A stretch of DNA of 64,000 nucleotides from CAWBOV01 sp963790525 (GCA_963790525.1 CAWBOV010000002.1:620001-684000), one strand, 5' to 3'. Shown: positions 34,902 through 43,750, numbered from the stretch's first letter. Numbers and translations are program-made. The notes: generated by a model from the letters alone, not told the origin.

Positions 34902-36332
34902 ATGACGAGATCAGTGCAGAACTTCATCGGCGGGCAGAGCAGCGAGTCCGCGTCCGGGCGCCGCTCGGATCTGATCGACCCGTCCACGGGCGAGGTCATG
35001 GGCTCCGCTCCCGTTTCCGACGCCGAGGACGTCGATCGCGCCTATGCCGCCGCGTCCGCCGCGTTCGAGACCTGGCGCGACACCACGCCGAGCGAGCGGC
35101 AGAAGGCCCTGCTCAACATCGCCGCCGCGTTCGAGGACCGCGCCGAGGAGCTGATCGCCGCGGAGTGCGAGAACACCGGCAAGCCGATCGACCTCACCCG
35201 CACCGAGGAACTCCCGCCCGCGATCGACCAGATCCGGTTCTTCGCCGGTGCCGCGCGGGTGCTGGAGGGCAAGAGCGCCGGCGAGTACCTGGCCGGCCAC
35301 ACCTCCTACGTCCGCCGCGAGCCGGTCGGCATCGTGGGTCAGGTCGCGCCGTGGAACTACCCGTTGATGATGGGCGTCTGGAAGTTCGCCCCAGCGCTGG
35401 CCGCCGGCAACTGCGTGGTGCTCAAGCCCAGCGACACGACGCCCGTCTCGAGCGTGCTCATGGCCGAGATCGCCGCGGAGTTCCTGCCCCCGGGCGTCTT
35501 CAACGTGATCTGCGGCGACCGCGAGACCGGCCGCGCCGTCGTCGCGCACCGGACCCCGGCGATGGTGTCGATCACCGGCTCCATCCGCGCCGGCATGGAG
35601 GTGGCCTCCTCCGCCGCGGCCGACCTCAAGCGCACCCACCTGGAACTCGGCGGCAAGGCGCCGGTGATCGTCTTCGACGACGCCGACATCGAGGCGACCG
35701 CCGAGGGCATCGCCATGGCCGGGTACTTCAACGCCGGGCAGGACTGCACGGCGGCCACCCGGGTCCTGGTCGCGCCCGGCATCGCCGACGACTTCATGGA
35801 CGCCCTGGCCGAGCAGGCCAAGGCCACCCACACCGGCCCGCCGTCCGACGGTGAGGCGGCCTACGGCCCGCTCAACAACGCCAACCAGCTCTCCCAGGTG
35901 GGCGGGATGCTCTCGCGCCTGCCCGATCATGCACGGGTCCTTGCCGGTGGCGAGCAGGTCGGTGACCGTGGCTACTTCTTCGCCCCGACTGTGGTCAGCG
36001 AACTGCGCCAGGACGACGAGGCGATCCAGCGCGAGATCTTCGGCCCGGTCATCACGGTTCAGCGCTTCACCGACGAGGACGAGGCGGTGCGGTGGGCCAA
36101 CGGCGTCGACTACGGCCTCGCCTCGAGCGTCTGGACGCGCGACCACGGACGGGCGATGCGGGTGTCGCGGCGCCTGGACTTCGGCTGCGTCTGGGTCAAC
36201 ACGCACATCCCGATCGTGGCCGAGATGCCGCACGGCGGATTCAAGCATTCCGGCTACGGTAAGGACCTGTCGATGTACGGACTCGAGGACTACACGCGCA
36301 TCAAGCACGTGATGCACAATCTCGACTTCTGA
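34902..36332 (+). CDS. aldehyde dehydrogenase, gamma-aminobutyraldehyde-dehydrogenase-like
   Basis: A 476-residue NAD(P)-dependent aldehyde dehydrogenase of normal length. The catalytic Cys is in NAGQDCTAAT, the general-base Glu in LELGGKAP, the cofactor-binding region is VAPWNYPLMMGVWK. Similarity in the N-terminus (NFIGGQ) and the C-terminus (HGGFKHSGYGKDLSMYGLEDYT) matches enzymes oxidising 4-aminobutyraldehyde from putrescine. The nearby 4-aminobutyrate transaminase gene supports a role in polyamine/GABA breakdown. GGAG lies 8 nt before the ATG. Confidence 0.93.
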   Translation: MTRSVQNFIGGQSSESASGRRSDLIDPSTGEVMGSAPVSDAEDVDRAYAAASAAFETWRDTTPSERQKALLNIAAAFEDRAEELIAAECENTGKPIDLTRTEELPPAIDQIRFFAGAARVLEGKSAGEYLAGHTSYVRREPVGIVGQVAPWNYPLMMGVWKFAPALAAGNCVVLKPSDTTPVSSVLMAEIAAEFLPPGVFNVICGDRETGRAVVAHRTPAMVSITGSIRAGMEVASSAAADLKRTHLELGGKAPVIVFDDADIEATAEGIAMAGYFNAGQDCTAATRVLVAPGIADDFMDALAEQAKATHTGPPSDGEAAYGPLNNANQLSQVGGMLSRLPDHARVLAGGEQVGDRGYFFAPTVVSELRQDDEAIQREIFGPVITVQRFTDEDEAVRWANGVDYGLASSVWTRDHGRAMRVSRRLDFGCVWVNTHIPIVAEMPHGGFKHSGYGKDLSMYGLEDYTRIKHVMHNLDF

Positions 36333-36389
36333 ACATCGCCGGCGGCGGTCGCCGACGACCGCCGATCCGCGCAGGAGGAAGAGGTCGCA

Positions 36390-36614
36390 GTGAGTCACAA
36401 GGTCTCCGCCGAGATCGTCGGCAACGTCGGTGAGGTCCTCGTCGCGGTGGGCGACAGGGTCGCCGCCGACGACTCGATCCTGCTGCTCGAGTCGATGAAG
36501 ATGGAGATCCCGGTACACGCTGAGGTCGCCGGCGTGGTCACTGCCATCATGGTGTCGACCGGGGATGTCGTCCAGGAGGGCGACGTCATCGCCACCGTCG
36601 ATCCGCTCGGCTGA
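36390..36614 (+). CDS. biotinyl/lipoyl-attachment carrier protein (stand-alone)
   Basis: A 74-residue protein that is nothing but a biotinyl domain. The attachment site is ESMKMEIP with the modified lysine at about residue 36, flanked by paired Gly turns (VGDRVAADD, TGDVVQEGD). The MKM signature indicates biotin. It would serve as carrier for a carboxylase or transcarboxylase whose other subunits are not here. GGAGGAAGAGG lies upstream of the GTG. It lies between the aldehyde dehydrogenase and BioY genes in one orientation. Confidence 0.92.
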   Translation: MSHKVSAEIVGNVGEVLVAVGDRVAADDSILLLESMKMEIPVHAEVAGVVTAIMVSTGDVVQEGDVIATVDPLG

Positions 36615-36666
36615 ACAACGCCGCCCGGCCGGTCGTCCACCCGCCCCGTCTGAGGAGCCCCCGCCA

Positions 36667-37242
36667 GTGTCCGTCGCCGCCGTCTCACCTCGCCGCACCG
36701 TCCTCGCCGATCTCGTTCCCGGCTCGATCGCCCGCGATGCCGCCCTCGTGCTCGGCGGTGCCGCGCTGACCGGTCTCGCCGCGCAGGTCTCGGTGCACAC
36801 GTCGCTGACGCCCGTGCCGTTCACCCTCCAGACCCTGGCCGTGCTGGTCGTGGGTGCTTCGCTCGGCTCCGTGCGCGGCGTGCTGTCGATGCTGGTGTAC
36901 CTGATCGCAGGCACGGCGGGTGTGCCGTGGTTCGCGTCGCAGACCCATGGCTGGGGCGGCCCGTCGTTCGGCTACATCCTGGGCTTCGTCCTCGTCGCCG
37001 CCGTGGTCGGGGAGCTGGCGAGCCGCGGCAACGACCGGACCGTCACCTCCACCCTGGGCACCATGCTGATCGGGACCGCGATCATCTACGCCGTGGGCGC
37101 CACCTGGCTGGCCCACGACCTGCACCTGAGCGCCGGCAAGGCGATCGCTCTCGGTGTGACCCCGTTCCTCATCGGCGATGCCCTCAAGCTCGCCGTCGCC
37201 GCCGTCGTCTTCCCGGCGGTCTGGAAGCTGGCTCGCCGGTAG
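36667..37242 (+). CDS. bioY: biotin transporter BioY
   Basis: A 191-residue membrane protein with about six hydrophobic segments and the BioY hallmarks TPVPFTLQTLAVLVVGASLG and YLIAGTAGVPWF. BioY is the substrate-binding S component of biotin ECF transporters and works alone or with an ECF module; no ECF ATPase genes are adjacent. GTG start with GAGGAG 10 nt upstream. Position directly after a biotinyl-carrier gene makes the biotin link strong. Confidence 0.95.
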   Translation: MSVAAVSPRRTVLADLVPGSIARDAALVLGGAALTGLAAQVSVHTSLTPVPFTLQTLAVLVVGASLGSVRGVLSMLVYLIAGTAGVPWFASQTHGWGGPSFGYILGFVLVAAVVGELASRGNDRTVTSTLGTMLIGTAIIYAVGATWLAHDLHLSAGKAIALGVTPFLIGDALKLAVAAVVFPAVWKLARR

Positions 37243-37278
37243 CCGCCGGCGCCACCACCGCACGTGAAAGGGCAGGAC

Positions 37279-38613
37279 ATGACCGTCGAGCAGAAGCGGG
37301 TTCTGAAGACCGCGATCCCCGGACCGGCGTCGAAGGTGTTGCACGCCCGCAAGCTCGCGGCCGTCGCGAGTGGGGTGGGGACGACGCTGCCGATCTACGT
37401 CGAACGCGCCGGTGGCGGGATCGTGGTCGACGTCGACGGCAACCAGCTGATCGACTTCGGTTCGGGCATCGCCGTGGTATCGGTCGGCAACGCCGCGCCG
37501 CGGGTCGTGTCGGCGGTCCAGGCCCAGGTCGCCGACTTCACCCACACCTGCTTCATGGTGACCCCGTACGAGGAGTACGTGGCCGTGGCCGAGCGGCTGA
37601 ACCAGCTGACACCGGGCGACCACGAGAAGCGCACGGCCCTGTTCAACTCCGGGGCCGAGGCCGTCGAGAACGCCGTCAAGATCGCCCGCCACGCGACCGG
37701 GCGCTCGGCGGTCATCGCCTTCGACCACGCCTACCACGGCCGGACCAACCTGACGATGGCGCTCACCGCCAAGTCGATGCCCTACAAGCACGGCTTCGGG
37801 CCGTTCGCCGGTGAGGTCTACCGGGTTCCGATGGCCTACCCGTACCGCTGGCCGACCGGACCGGACAACTGCGCCGACGAGTCCTTCGCGCAGTTCGTGT
37901 CGCAGGTGCACGCGCAGGTCGGGGAGTCCGACGTCGCCGCGGTGATCATCGAGCCGATCCAGGGTGAGGGTGGCTTCATCGTCCCGCCCGCGGGCTGGCT
38001 GGCCCGGATCGCCGCGTGGTGCTCGGACAACGGCATCGTCTTCATCGCCGACGAGATCCAGACCGGCTTCTGCCGGACCGGTGACTGGTTCGCCTGCGAC
38101 GCCGAGGGGGTCGTGCCCGACCTGATCACCACCGCGAAGGGCATCGCCGGCGGCCTGCCGCTGGCTGCGGTGACCGGGCGCGCCGAGCTGATGGACGCCG
38201 TGCACGGCGGTGGCCTCGGCGGCACCTACGGCGGCAACCCGGTCGCGTGTGCCGCCGCGCTGGCCGCGATGGAGACGATGGAGGCCGAGGATCTGCCCGG
38301 CGCCGCCCGCCGCATCGAGGCGATCATGAAGCCGCGGCTGCAGGCGCTGGCGGAGAAGTTCGACGTGATCGGCGACGTCCGCGGCCGGGGCGCGATGCTG
38401 GCCGTCGAGCTGGTGGCCGGCGGTGGCTCGAAGGAGCCGAACGCCGCCCTGACCGCCGCGATCGCGGCGGCCTGCCACCAGCAGGGACTGATCACGCTGA
38501 CGGCGGGCACATTCGGCAACGTGCTGCGCTTCCTGCCGCCGCTGGTCATCGGTGAGGACCTGCTCGGTGAGGGCCTGGACATCCTGGAGAGCGCGTTCGC
38601 CGCCCACGCCTGA
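37279..38613 (+). CDS. gabT: 4-aminobutyrate aminotransferase
   Basis: A 444-residue class III PLP aminotransferase of the GabT group. The Schiff-base lysine is in TTAKGIAGG, the PLP-contacting FNSGAEAVENAVK and the FDHAYHGRTNLTMALT helix are typical, and IADEIQTGF holds the PLP-ring Asp. It transfers the amino group of GABA to 2-oxoglutarate to give succinic semialdehyde. With the upstream aldehyde dehydrogenase it forms two steps of putrescine/GABA degradation. ATG 37279 is preceded by AAGGG; a GTG 15 nt upstream is an alternative. Confidence 0.93.
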   Translation: MTVEQKRVLKTAIPGPASKVLHARKLAAVASGVGTTLPIYVERAGGGIVVDVDGNQLIDFGSGIAVVSVGNAAPRVVSAVQAQVADFTHTCFMVTPYEEYVAVAERLNQLTPGDHEKRTALFNSGAEAVENAVKIARHATGRSAVIAFDHAYHGRTNLTMALTAKSMPYKHGFGPFAGEVYRVPMAYPYRWPTGPDNCADESFAQFVSQVHAQVGESDVAAVIIEPIQGEGGFIVPPAGWLARIAAWCSDNGIVFIADEIQTGFCRTGDWFACDAEGVVPDLITTAKGIAGGLPLAAVTGRAELMDAVHGGGLGGTYGGNPVACAAALAAMETMEAEDLPGAARRIEAIMKPRLQALAEKFDVIGDVRGRGAMLAVELVAGGGSKEPNAALTAAIAAACHQQGLITLTAGTFGNVLRFLPPLVIGEDLLGEGLDILESAFAAHA

Positions 38614-38697
38614 TCGCCGTGGCTAAACGTTTCTGCGCGGGCGGGTATCCTTGAAGCGTTTGCATTCGCCCGTAGGTCGTTGAGGTCTGGAGATTCG

Positions 38698-39966
38698 GTG
38701 GGACTCGTCGTGCAGAAATACGGCGGCTCCTCCGTCGCCGACGCCGAGCGCGTCAAGCGTGTGGCCGAGCGGATCGTCGACGCGAAGAAGGCCGGCGACG
38801 ACGTCGTCGTGGTGGTCTCGGCGATGGGCGACACCACCGACAACCTGCTGGATCTGGCGCAGCAGGTCGCCCCGCTGGCCGACGGCCGCGAGCTGGACAT
38901 GCTGCTGACCGCGGGCGAGCGGATCTCGATGGCGCTGCTGGCCATGGCGATCAACTCGCTGGGCTACTCGGCGCAGTCCTTCACCGGATCCCAGGCCGGC
39001 GTGCTGACCACGTCCACCCACGGCAGCGCCCGGATCATCGACGTGACCCCGGGGCGCATCCTCACCTCGATCAAGGGCGGCAACGTCGCCATCGTCGCCG
39101 GGTTCCAGGGCGTCTCGCAGGACACCAAGGACATCACCACCCTCGGCCGCGGTGGCTCGGACACCACCGCCGTCGCCCTGGCAGCCGCCCTCGACGCGGA
39201 CGTGTGCGAGATCTACTCCGACGTGGACGGGGTGTTCACCGCCGATCCGCGCATCGTCCCCAACGCCCGCCGTCTCGACACCATCACCTACGAGGAGATG
39301 CTCGAGATGGCCGCCTGCGGGGCCAAGATCCTGATGCTGCGGTGTGTCGAGTACGGCCGCCGCTACAACGTCGCCATCCATGTCCGGTCGTCGTTCTCGA
39401 ACAATCCCGGCACCATCGTGTCCGGCTCAATGGAGGATCTCTCAGTGGAACAGGCCATCATCTCCGGAGTCGCGCACGACCGCAGCGAGGCCAAGGTCAC
39501 CGTCGTCGGGGTGCCCGACAAGCCGGGGCAGGCGGCGACGATCTTCTCCGCGCTGGCCGACGTCGGCATCAACCTCGACATGATCGTGCAGAACGTCTCC
39601 ACCCGGGGCACCAACGTCACCGACGTGTCGTTCACGCTGCCCAAGGCCGACGGCGGCAAGGTCTCCGACGCCCTGCGCAGCATCCAGGGCTCGGTGGGCT
39701 TCGAGGACCTCACCTACGACGACCACATCGGCAAGCTCTCCCTGATCGGGGCCGGGATGCGCTCGCATCCGGGCGTCTCCGCCAAGCTCTTCGCCGCGCT
39801 GGCCGCGACCGGCATCAACATCGAGATGATCTCCACCTCGGAGATCCGGATCTCGGTCATCTGCCGCGACACCGAACTCGACGCCGCGGTCCGCGCAGTC
39901 CACGACGCCTTCGAACTCGGCTCCGAGGACGAGCAGGCCGTCGTCTACGGCGGCACCGGCCGCTGA
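38698..39966 (+). CDS. ask: aspartate kinase (alpha subunit, contains internal beta start)
   Basis: A 422-residue aspartokinase, first step of the lysine/threonine/methionine pathway and of diaminopimelate for peptidoglycan. N-terminal motif KYGGSSV, nucleotide-binding FTGSQAGV and TLGRGGSDTTAVA, then two ACT regulatory domains (from about residue 265) that normally mediate feedback by Lys and Thr. GTG 38698 follows the usual actinobacterial start. Immediately upstream of asd, as in mycobacteria and corynebacteria. Close relatives form alpha2beta2 complexes using an internal start. Confidence 0.96.
   Translation: MGLVVQKYGGSSVADAERVKRVAERIVDAKKAGDDVVVVVSAMGDTTDNLLDLAQQVAPLADGRELDMLLTAGERISMALLAMAINSLGYSAQSFTGSQAGVLTTSTHGSARIIDVTPGRILTSIKGGNVAIVAGFQGVSQDTKDITTLGRGGSDTTAVALAAALDADVCEIYSDVDGVFTADPRIVPNARRLDTITYEEMLEMAACGAKILMLRCVEYGRRYNVAIHVRSSFSNNPGTIVSGSMEDLSVEQAIISGVAHDRSEAKVTVVGVPDKPGQAATIFSALADVGINLDMIVQNVSTRGTNVTDVSFTLPKADGGKVSDALRSIQGSVGFEDLTYDDHIGKLSLIGAGMRSHPGVSAKLFAALAATGINIEMISTSEIRISVICRDTELDAAVRAVHDAFELGSEDEQAVVYGGTGR
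39445..39966 (+). CDS. aspartate kinase beta subunit, in-frame internal start
   Basis: GTG at 39445, in frame with ask, has GGAGG eight bases upstream (SD within the coding sequence) and would give a 173-residue protein made of the two ACT domains, starting MEQAIISGVAHDRSEAK. In Corynebacterium and relatives lysC expresses such a beta subunit from a nested start, and the conserved position and SD here support the same arrangement. Confidence 0.65.
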   Translation: MEQAIISGVAHDRSEAKVTVVGVPDKPGQAATIFSALADVGINLDMIVQNVSTRGTNVTDVSFTLPKADGGKVSDALRSIQGSVGFEDLTYDDHIGKLSLIGAGMRSHPGVSAKLFAALAATGINIEMISTSEIRISVICRDTELDAAVRAVHDAFELGSEDEQAVVYGGTGR

Positions 39967-39988
39967 CCCGTTCCCCCGCTCTGCCGCG

Positions 39989-40035
39989 GATCGTGCAACA
40001 TCCGCCGCTGTGAGACCGCCGGACGTTGCACGATC
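39989..40035 (+). promoter_or_regulatory. hairpin directly upstream of the asd ribosome-binding site
   Basis: gatcgtgcaac (39989-39999) pairs with gttgcacgatc (40025-40035), extended by TCCG/CGGA after one mismatch. The SD GGAG starts at 40036, right after the stem. It may terminate part of the ask transcripts or modulate asd translation. Confidence 0.6.
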
Positions 40036-40047
40036 GGAGACATGAGC

Positions 40048-41071
40048 ATGCGAGTCGGAGTAGTCGGAGCGACGGGCCAGGTCGGCGGCGTCATGCGCCG
40101 CATCCTCGCCGAGCGGAACTTCCCGGTGGAGGAGATCCGCTTCTTCTCCTCGGCGCGCTCGGCCGGGACGACGCTGCCGTGGGACGGCGCGGACATCACC
40201 GTGGAGGACGCCGAGCTGGCGGACCCCAGCGGGCTCGACATCGCCCTGTTCTCCGCCGGGGGAGGCACGTCCCGGATCCTGGCGCCGGCCTTCGCCGCCG
40301 CGGGAGTGACCGTCATCGACAACTCCTCCGCGTGGCGGATGGACCCGGACGTCCCCCTCGTCGTGAGCGAGGTCAACCCGGCAGCCGTCCGCGACGCGCG
40401 CAAGGGCATCATCGCCAACCCGAACTGCACCACCATGGCGGCGATGCCGGTGCTCAAGCCGCTCCACGACGAGGCGGGGCTGCTGCGGCTCATCGCGACG
40501 ACGTACCAGGCCGTGTCCGGGAGCGGGCTGGCCGGCGTCGACGAGCTGGACAAGCAGGTCCACCAGGTGATCGGGCGGGCCACCGAGCTGACCCACGACG
40601 GGTCGGCCGTCGAGTTCCCCGAGCCCGGTGAAATACAAGCGCCCGATCGCCTTCAACGTGATCCCGTTCGCGGGGAACCTCGTCGACGACGGCTCCTTCG
40701 AGACCGACGAGGAGCAGAAGCTGCGCAACGAGTCCCGCAAGATCCTGGACATCCCGGATCTGCTCGTCTCGGGCACCTGCGTGCGCGTGCCCGTGTTCAC
40801 CGGCCACTCACTGGCCGTCAACCTGGAGTTCGCCCGCCCGCTGTCGGTCGAGCGCGCCCTCGAGCTGCTGGCAGCTGCGCCGGGCGTCGAGCTGAGCGAC
40901 ATCCCGACCCCGCTGCAGGCCGCCGGCAGGGATCCGAGCTATGTCGGCCGCGTGCGCGTGGACGAGGGAGTGCCGGGCGGGCGCGGTCTGGCCCTGTTCC
41001 TCAGCAACGACAACCTCCGCAAGGGCGCCGCCCTCAACGCCGTCCAGATCGCCGAGCTGCTCCTCCCGTAG
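40048..41071 (+). CDS. asd: aspartate-semialdehyde dehydrogenase, one-base insertion in the middle
   Basis: Asd reduces aspartyl phosphate to the semialdehyde. The first 193 residues are in frame 1: NADP motif VVGATGQVGGVM and the catalytic-cysteine motif ANPNCTTMA. After FPEP the frame breaks and the rest (VKYKRPIAFNVIPFAG to ALNAVQIAELLLP) continues in frame 2. Removing one base from the CCC at 40624-40626 gives a continuous 340-residue protein of normal length. ATG 40048 has GGAG 8 nt upstream; ATG 40042 is too close. As the gene is usually essential, a base-call error is more likely than a true mutation. Confidence 0.9.
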
Positions 41072-41083
41072 CCGCTGAGGCCA

Positions 41084-41128
41084 CGAGAGCACGTTTCTCC
41101 ACCGTGGCGGGGGTTGATGGTGCACTCG
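41084..41128. repeat. 45-bp palindromic intergenic element, copy A
   Basis: Starts CGAGAGCACG and ends GTGCACTCG, with a CCACCGTGGCGGGGG core. It lies 12 nt after the asd stop. Copies B (41617) and C (58279) have the same length and core. May double as a terminator. Confidence 0.7.
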
Positions 41129-41198
41129 TGCCTGCCGGGTGGGTCCGGCCCTGTGGACAGCCAGGTTTCGGGCGCGCGGGTTGGGCACACTCGGGCGC

Positions 41199-41604
41199 AT
41201 GGGCTGGCACTGGACCGGCGCCGGACCGGCGCCCGGACCGGCGCGGGGACTGGCGCGATGTCGCCCGGCGGCAGGCCGGCTGCATCAGCCGCGCGCAACT
41301 GGTCGGGCACGGGTGCACCGATCGTGCCATCGACGGCCTGCTGACCCGGGGTGACCTCCGGCGGCTGCTCCCCTCGGTCTACGCCGCCCGGGCAGCCGCC
41401 GCGACGCGCGGCTGCACCGGCTGCACCTCGCCGACGCCGACACGGTGAGTTACGACGGGTTGCCGGTCACGTCACGGCAGCGGACGGTGATCGATCTCCT
41501 GCGGACCGAACCGCGCCGGCTGGCGGGTGCTGAGGTTCACCTGGGCGATGCTCATCGGCGACCCGGCGGGAGTGGCCGCGCGGATCGCCGGCATCCTGGG
41601 CTGA
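41199..41604 (+). pseudogene. decayed AbiEi/DUF559-type gene
   Basis: Three fragments of one protein family occur in order but in alternating frames. An AbiEi-like N-terminal winged helix: WRDVARRQAGCISRAQLVGH, then DRAIDGLLTRGDLRRLLPSVY (frame 1). A central piece DGLPVTSRQRTVIDLLRTE (frame 3). A C-terminal piece FTWAMLIGDPAGVAARIAGI ending in TGA at 41602 (frame 1). The total, about 130 codons, is less than half of the usual ~290 residues, so pieces were lost as well as shifted. A start ATG at 41199 is separated from the domain by three 11-bp GC repeats. Intact relatives are antitoxin-like or endonuclease-like proteins that are frequent and often degraded in actinomycetes. Confidence 0.75.
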
Positions 41605-41616
41605 CGAAACTGCCGC

Positions 41617-41661
41617 CGAGTGCACGATTGCCCACCGTCACGGGGGTGGATCGTGCTTTCG
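41617..41661. repeat. 45-bp palindromic intergenic element, copy B
   Basis: Starts CGAGTGCACG and ends CGTGCTTTCG with core CCACCGTCACGGGGG. It lies 12 nt after the end of the decayed AbiEi-type gene, the same distance as copy A after asd. About three quarters of positions match copy A. Confidence 0.7.
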
Positions 41662-41678
41662 CGGGCGGGCGCACAGGG

Positions 41679-42203
41679 CTATGGGACGGGGGCGTTCCAT
41701 TCGAACGGCTCGATGTCGCGGATGATCCGGCGGCGGCGGTTGCGCGGCAGGTGGTCGATGAACAGCAGCCCGCGCAGGTGGTCGGTCTCGTGCAGCAGGC
41801 AGCGCGCGAAGAAGTCCGTGCCCGTGACCTCCACCGGCGCGCCCGTCCGGTCGACGCCGGTGACAGCGACCTTCGAGGCGCGCGGGAGTTCCCAGTACGG
41901 TCCCGGGACGGACAGGCAGCCCTCCTCGATCTCGTCCAGCGGCCCTTCCGCGCTGACCACCACGGGGTTGACCAGGTGCCCGACGTGGCGGACTCCGGCG
42001 GCGTCGGGGCAGTCGTAGACGAACACCTGCAGGTCCACGCCGATCTGGGGCGCGGCCAGTCCGACTCCCTCGGCGACCCGCATCGTCTCGACCATGTCCT
42101 CGATCAGCGCGGCGAGTGCGCCGTCGAACTCGGTGACCTCGCGGCACACCGTGGCCAGTACGGGATCGCCGACCACCCGCACCGGCCGTGCCGTGCCGCT
42201 CAT
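41679..42203 (-). CDS. def: peptide deformylase
   Basis: A 174-residue deformylase that removes the N-formyl group from nascent proteins. All three metal-site motifs are present: GVGLAAPQIG, EGCLSVPG (Cys ligand) and HETDHLRG (two His ligands and catalytic Glu). The ATG at 42203 follows a weak GCAGGA site. Single gene, convergent with the asd/AbiEi region. The 236-nt region upstream, shared with the exopolysaccharide locus, probably contains both promoters; no clear element is visible. Confidence 0.95.
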   Translation of the reverse strand: MSGTARPVRVVGDPVLATVCREVTEFDGALAALIEDMVETMRVAEGVGLAAPQIGVDLQVFVYDCPDAAGVRHVGHLVNPVVVSAEGPLDEIEEGCLSVPGPYWELPRASKVAVTGVDRTGAPVEVTGTDFFARCLLHETDHLRGLLFIDHLPRNRRRRIIRDIEPFEWNAPVP

Positions 42204-42439
42204 TCGGTCCTGCCCTCCAGCGCGTCGTCGGATGTCCCCTCGCGTGGCAGATCCGGCGCGACACGGGACAGCAGATTCTAGCCAGTCGCAGCGACGCCGG
42301 GCGCTCACGCCCGATCGGCGATCTCGCTGCGTGTAGTGTCAAAGATCATCAAATGGGCGTAGGAATCGCGCCCGGCGTGGAGCCTCCGTGGGCTCGGTGC
42401 GCGTGCGCGGCCCGGGATCAATGACCAGGAAACGCTGAT

Positions 42440-43750
42440 GTGATCATTGCTCTGGGTGCCGCGGCTGCGATCTTCTTCCTGGCCTGGCACGAGCGCGGCG
42501 GCTGGTTGCTGTTCTGCCTGATCCCGCTGCTCCTGGTGTTCTTCCCCAAGACCATGATCTTTGCCGGCAGCTCGGGTTACGTCGGTATCGCCGGGGTCAA
42601 CCCGACCGTGTCCACCTACACCGTCGCGACCGTGGCCGGCCTGCTCTTCCTCCTGCTGCACCGGCCCGCCGAGGTCCTGCGCGGGCTCGCACTCTGGGCG
42701 CCCTTCGTCGCCGCCGCGTGCTACCTCGCGGTGACAGCCTGGCCGCACGACGGGATCACCGCCGCCGGCCTGCTGCACGTGCTGACCGGCATCGGGATCT
42801 TCGTGCTCGCCCGGGCTTTCGCGCGGACCTCGCAGGTCACCGCTTGGCGCCTGTGCTGCCTCGTCGCGCTGATGAGCGCCCTCGAAGCCCTCTACGCGAT
42901 CAGCGACTTCACGCCCTGGCCGCTGCACCAGCCGTCCGGCGGACTGGCCCAGTCACTCGTCGGGCGGGCAATCGGCTCGACCGCCCACCCCGACCAGCTG
43001 GCGAAGGTGGCGGTGTACCTGCTCGTTCTCGTCCTGGCCGTGGACCAGGCCGATCTCCGTGGCCGCCGCCTGCAGACCGCTACCTCGATCGTGCTCCTCG
43101 GCGTCGTCGCCGCCACGCAGGGCCGGGCCGGGTTCATCGGCGCGGTCGTCCTGGTCGTCCTCTACAGCCTGCTCCAGCCCGACGTCGAGCAGTTCCGACG
43201 CCGGGCGGCCGTGCTCATCGGGGTCGGCGCCGTCAGTGTGGTGGCCTTCGCGTCGCTGGCTCAGCGTTTCCAGGTCGATCCCAACGGCGGCGCGCGGGGG
43301 TACCTGTCGATCATCACCGAGAACGTCATCTCCCAGGACCCGCTCCACGGAGTGGGCATCAACCACTTCGTGAACGTGGTCGGCATCGGTGACGCGCTCG
43401 TCGGTTCCGGCGTCCCCGTGCACAACGCCTTTCTGCTGACCGCGGCTGAGATGGGAATCCCCGCGGCCGCGCTGTTCTGGTTGCCGCTGGTCCATCTCGT
43501 CGTGGTCAGCGTGACCCGGCTACGGCGCGAGGGCACGACGGGATCCGCGGCGCGCATCGTCGTGGCGGCCACGCCGGCCGTCGTCCTGCTGGCCGTGACG
43601 GGGTGGGGCGTGCTGCAGTCGCCGACCTACGAGCTGCTGATGTTCGTGTCCGGCGCGGTCGCCGGGCTGCAGGGGAGGCCACTGGTCGTCCCCGAGGTCA
43701 TGCCGACACCACGGGCACGGGTCGGCGCCGGAATCCATGCGACGGCTTGA
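42440..43750 (+). CDS. O-antigen ligase/polymerase family membrane protein
   Basis: A 436-residue protein with about ten membrane segments and the large outside loop typical of Wzy/WaaL-type proteins, containing HPDQLAKVAVYL and, after it, the Wzy_C motif block DPLHGVGINHFV. In this locus it most likely polymerises or attaches the repeat units of the exopolysaccharide. GTG start with AGGAA upstream. First gene of a run of plus-strand genes; it overlaps the flippase gene by 14 nt. Confidence 0.85.
   Translation: MIIALGAAAAIFFLAWHERGGWLLFCLIPLLLVFFPKTMIFAGSSGYVGIAGVNPTVSTYTVATVAGLLFLLLHRPAEVLRGLALWAPFVAAACYLAVTAWPHDGITAAGLLHVLTGIGIFVLARAFARTSQVTAWRLCCLVALMSALEALYAISDFTPWPLHQPSGGLAQSLVGRAIGSTAHPDQLAKVAVYLLVLVLAVDQADLRGRRLQTATSIVLLGVVAATQGRAGFIGAVVLVVLYSLLQPDVEQFRRRAAVLIGVGAVSVVAFASLAQRFQVDPNGGARGYLSIITENVISQDPLHGVGINHFVNVVGIGDALVGSGVPVHNAFLLTAAEMGIPAAALFWLPLVHLVVVSVTRLRREGTTGSAARIVVAATPAVVLLAVTGWGVLQSPTYELLMFVSGAVAGLQGRPLVVPEVMPTPRARVGAGIHATA

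Noticed and set aside
36615..36700. Biotin-related riboswitch or operator upstream of bioY
   Set aside because: The gap is only about 50 nt and shows no dyad or known leader structure.
40628..41071. Independent small gene starting within asd
   Set aside because: It is the C-terminal half of Asd in the shifted frame, not a separate protein.
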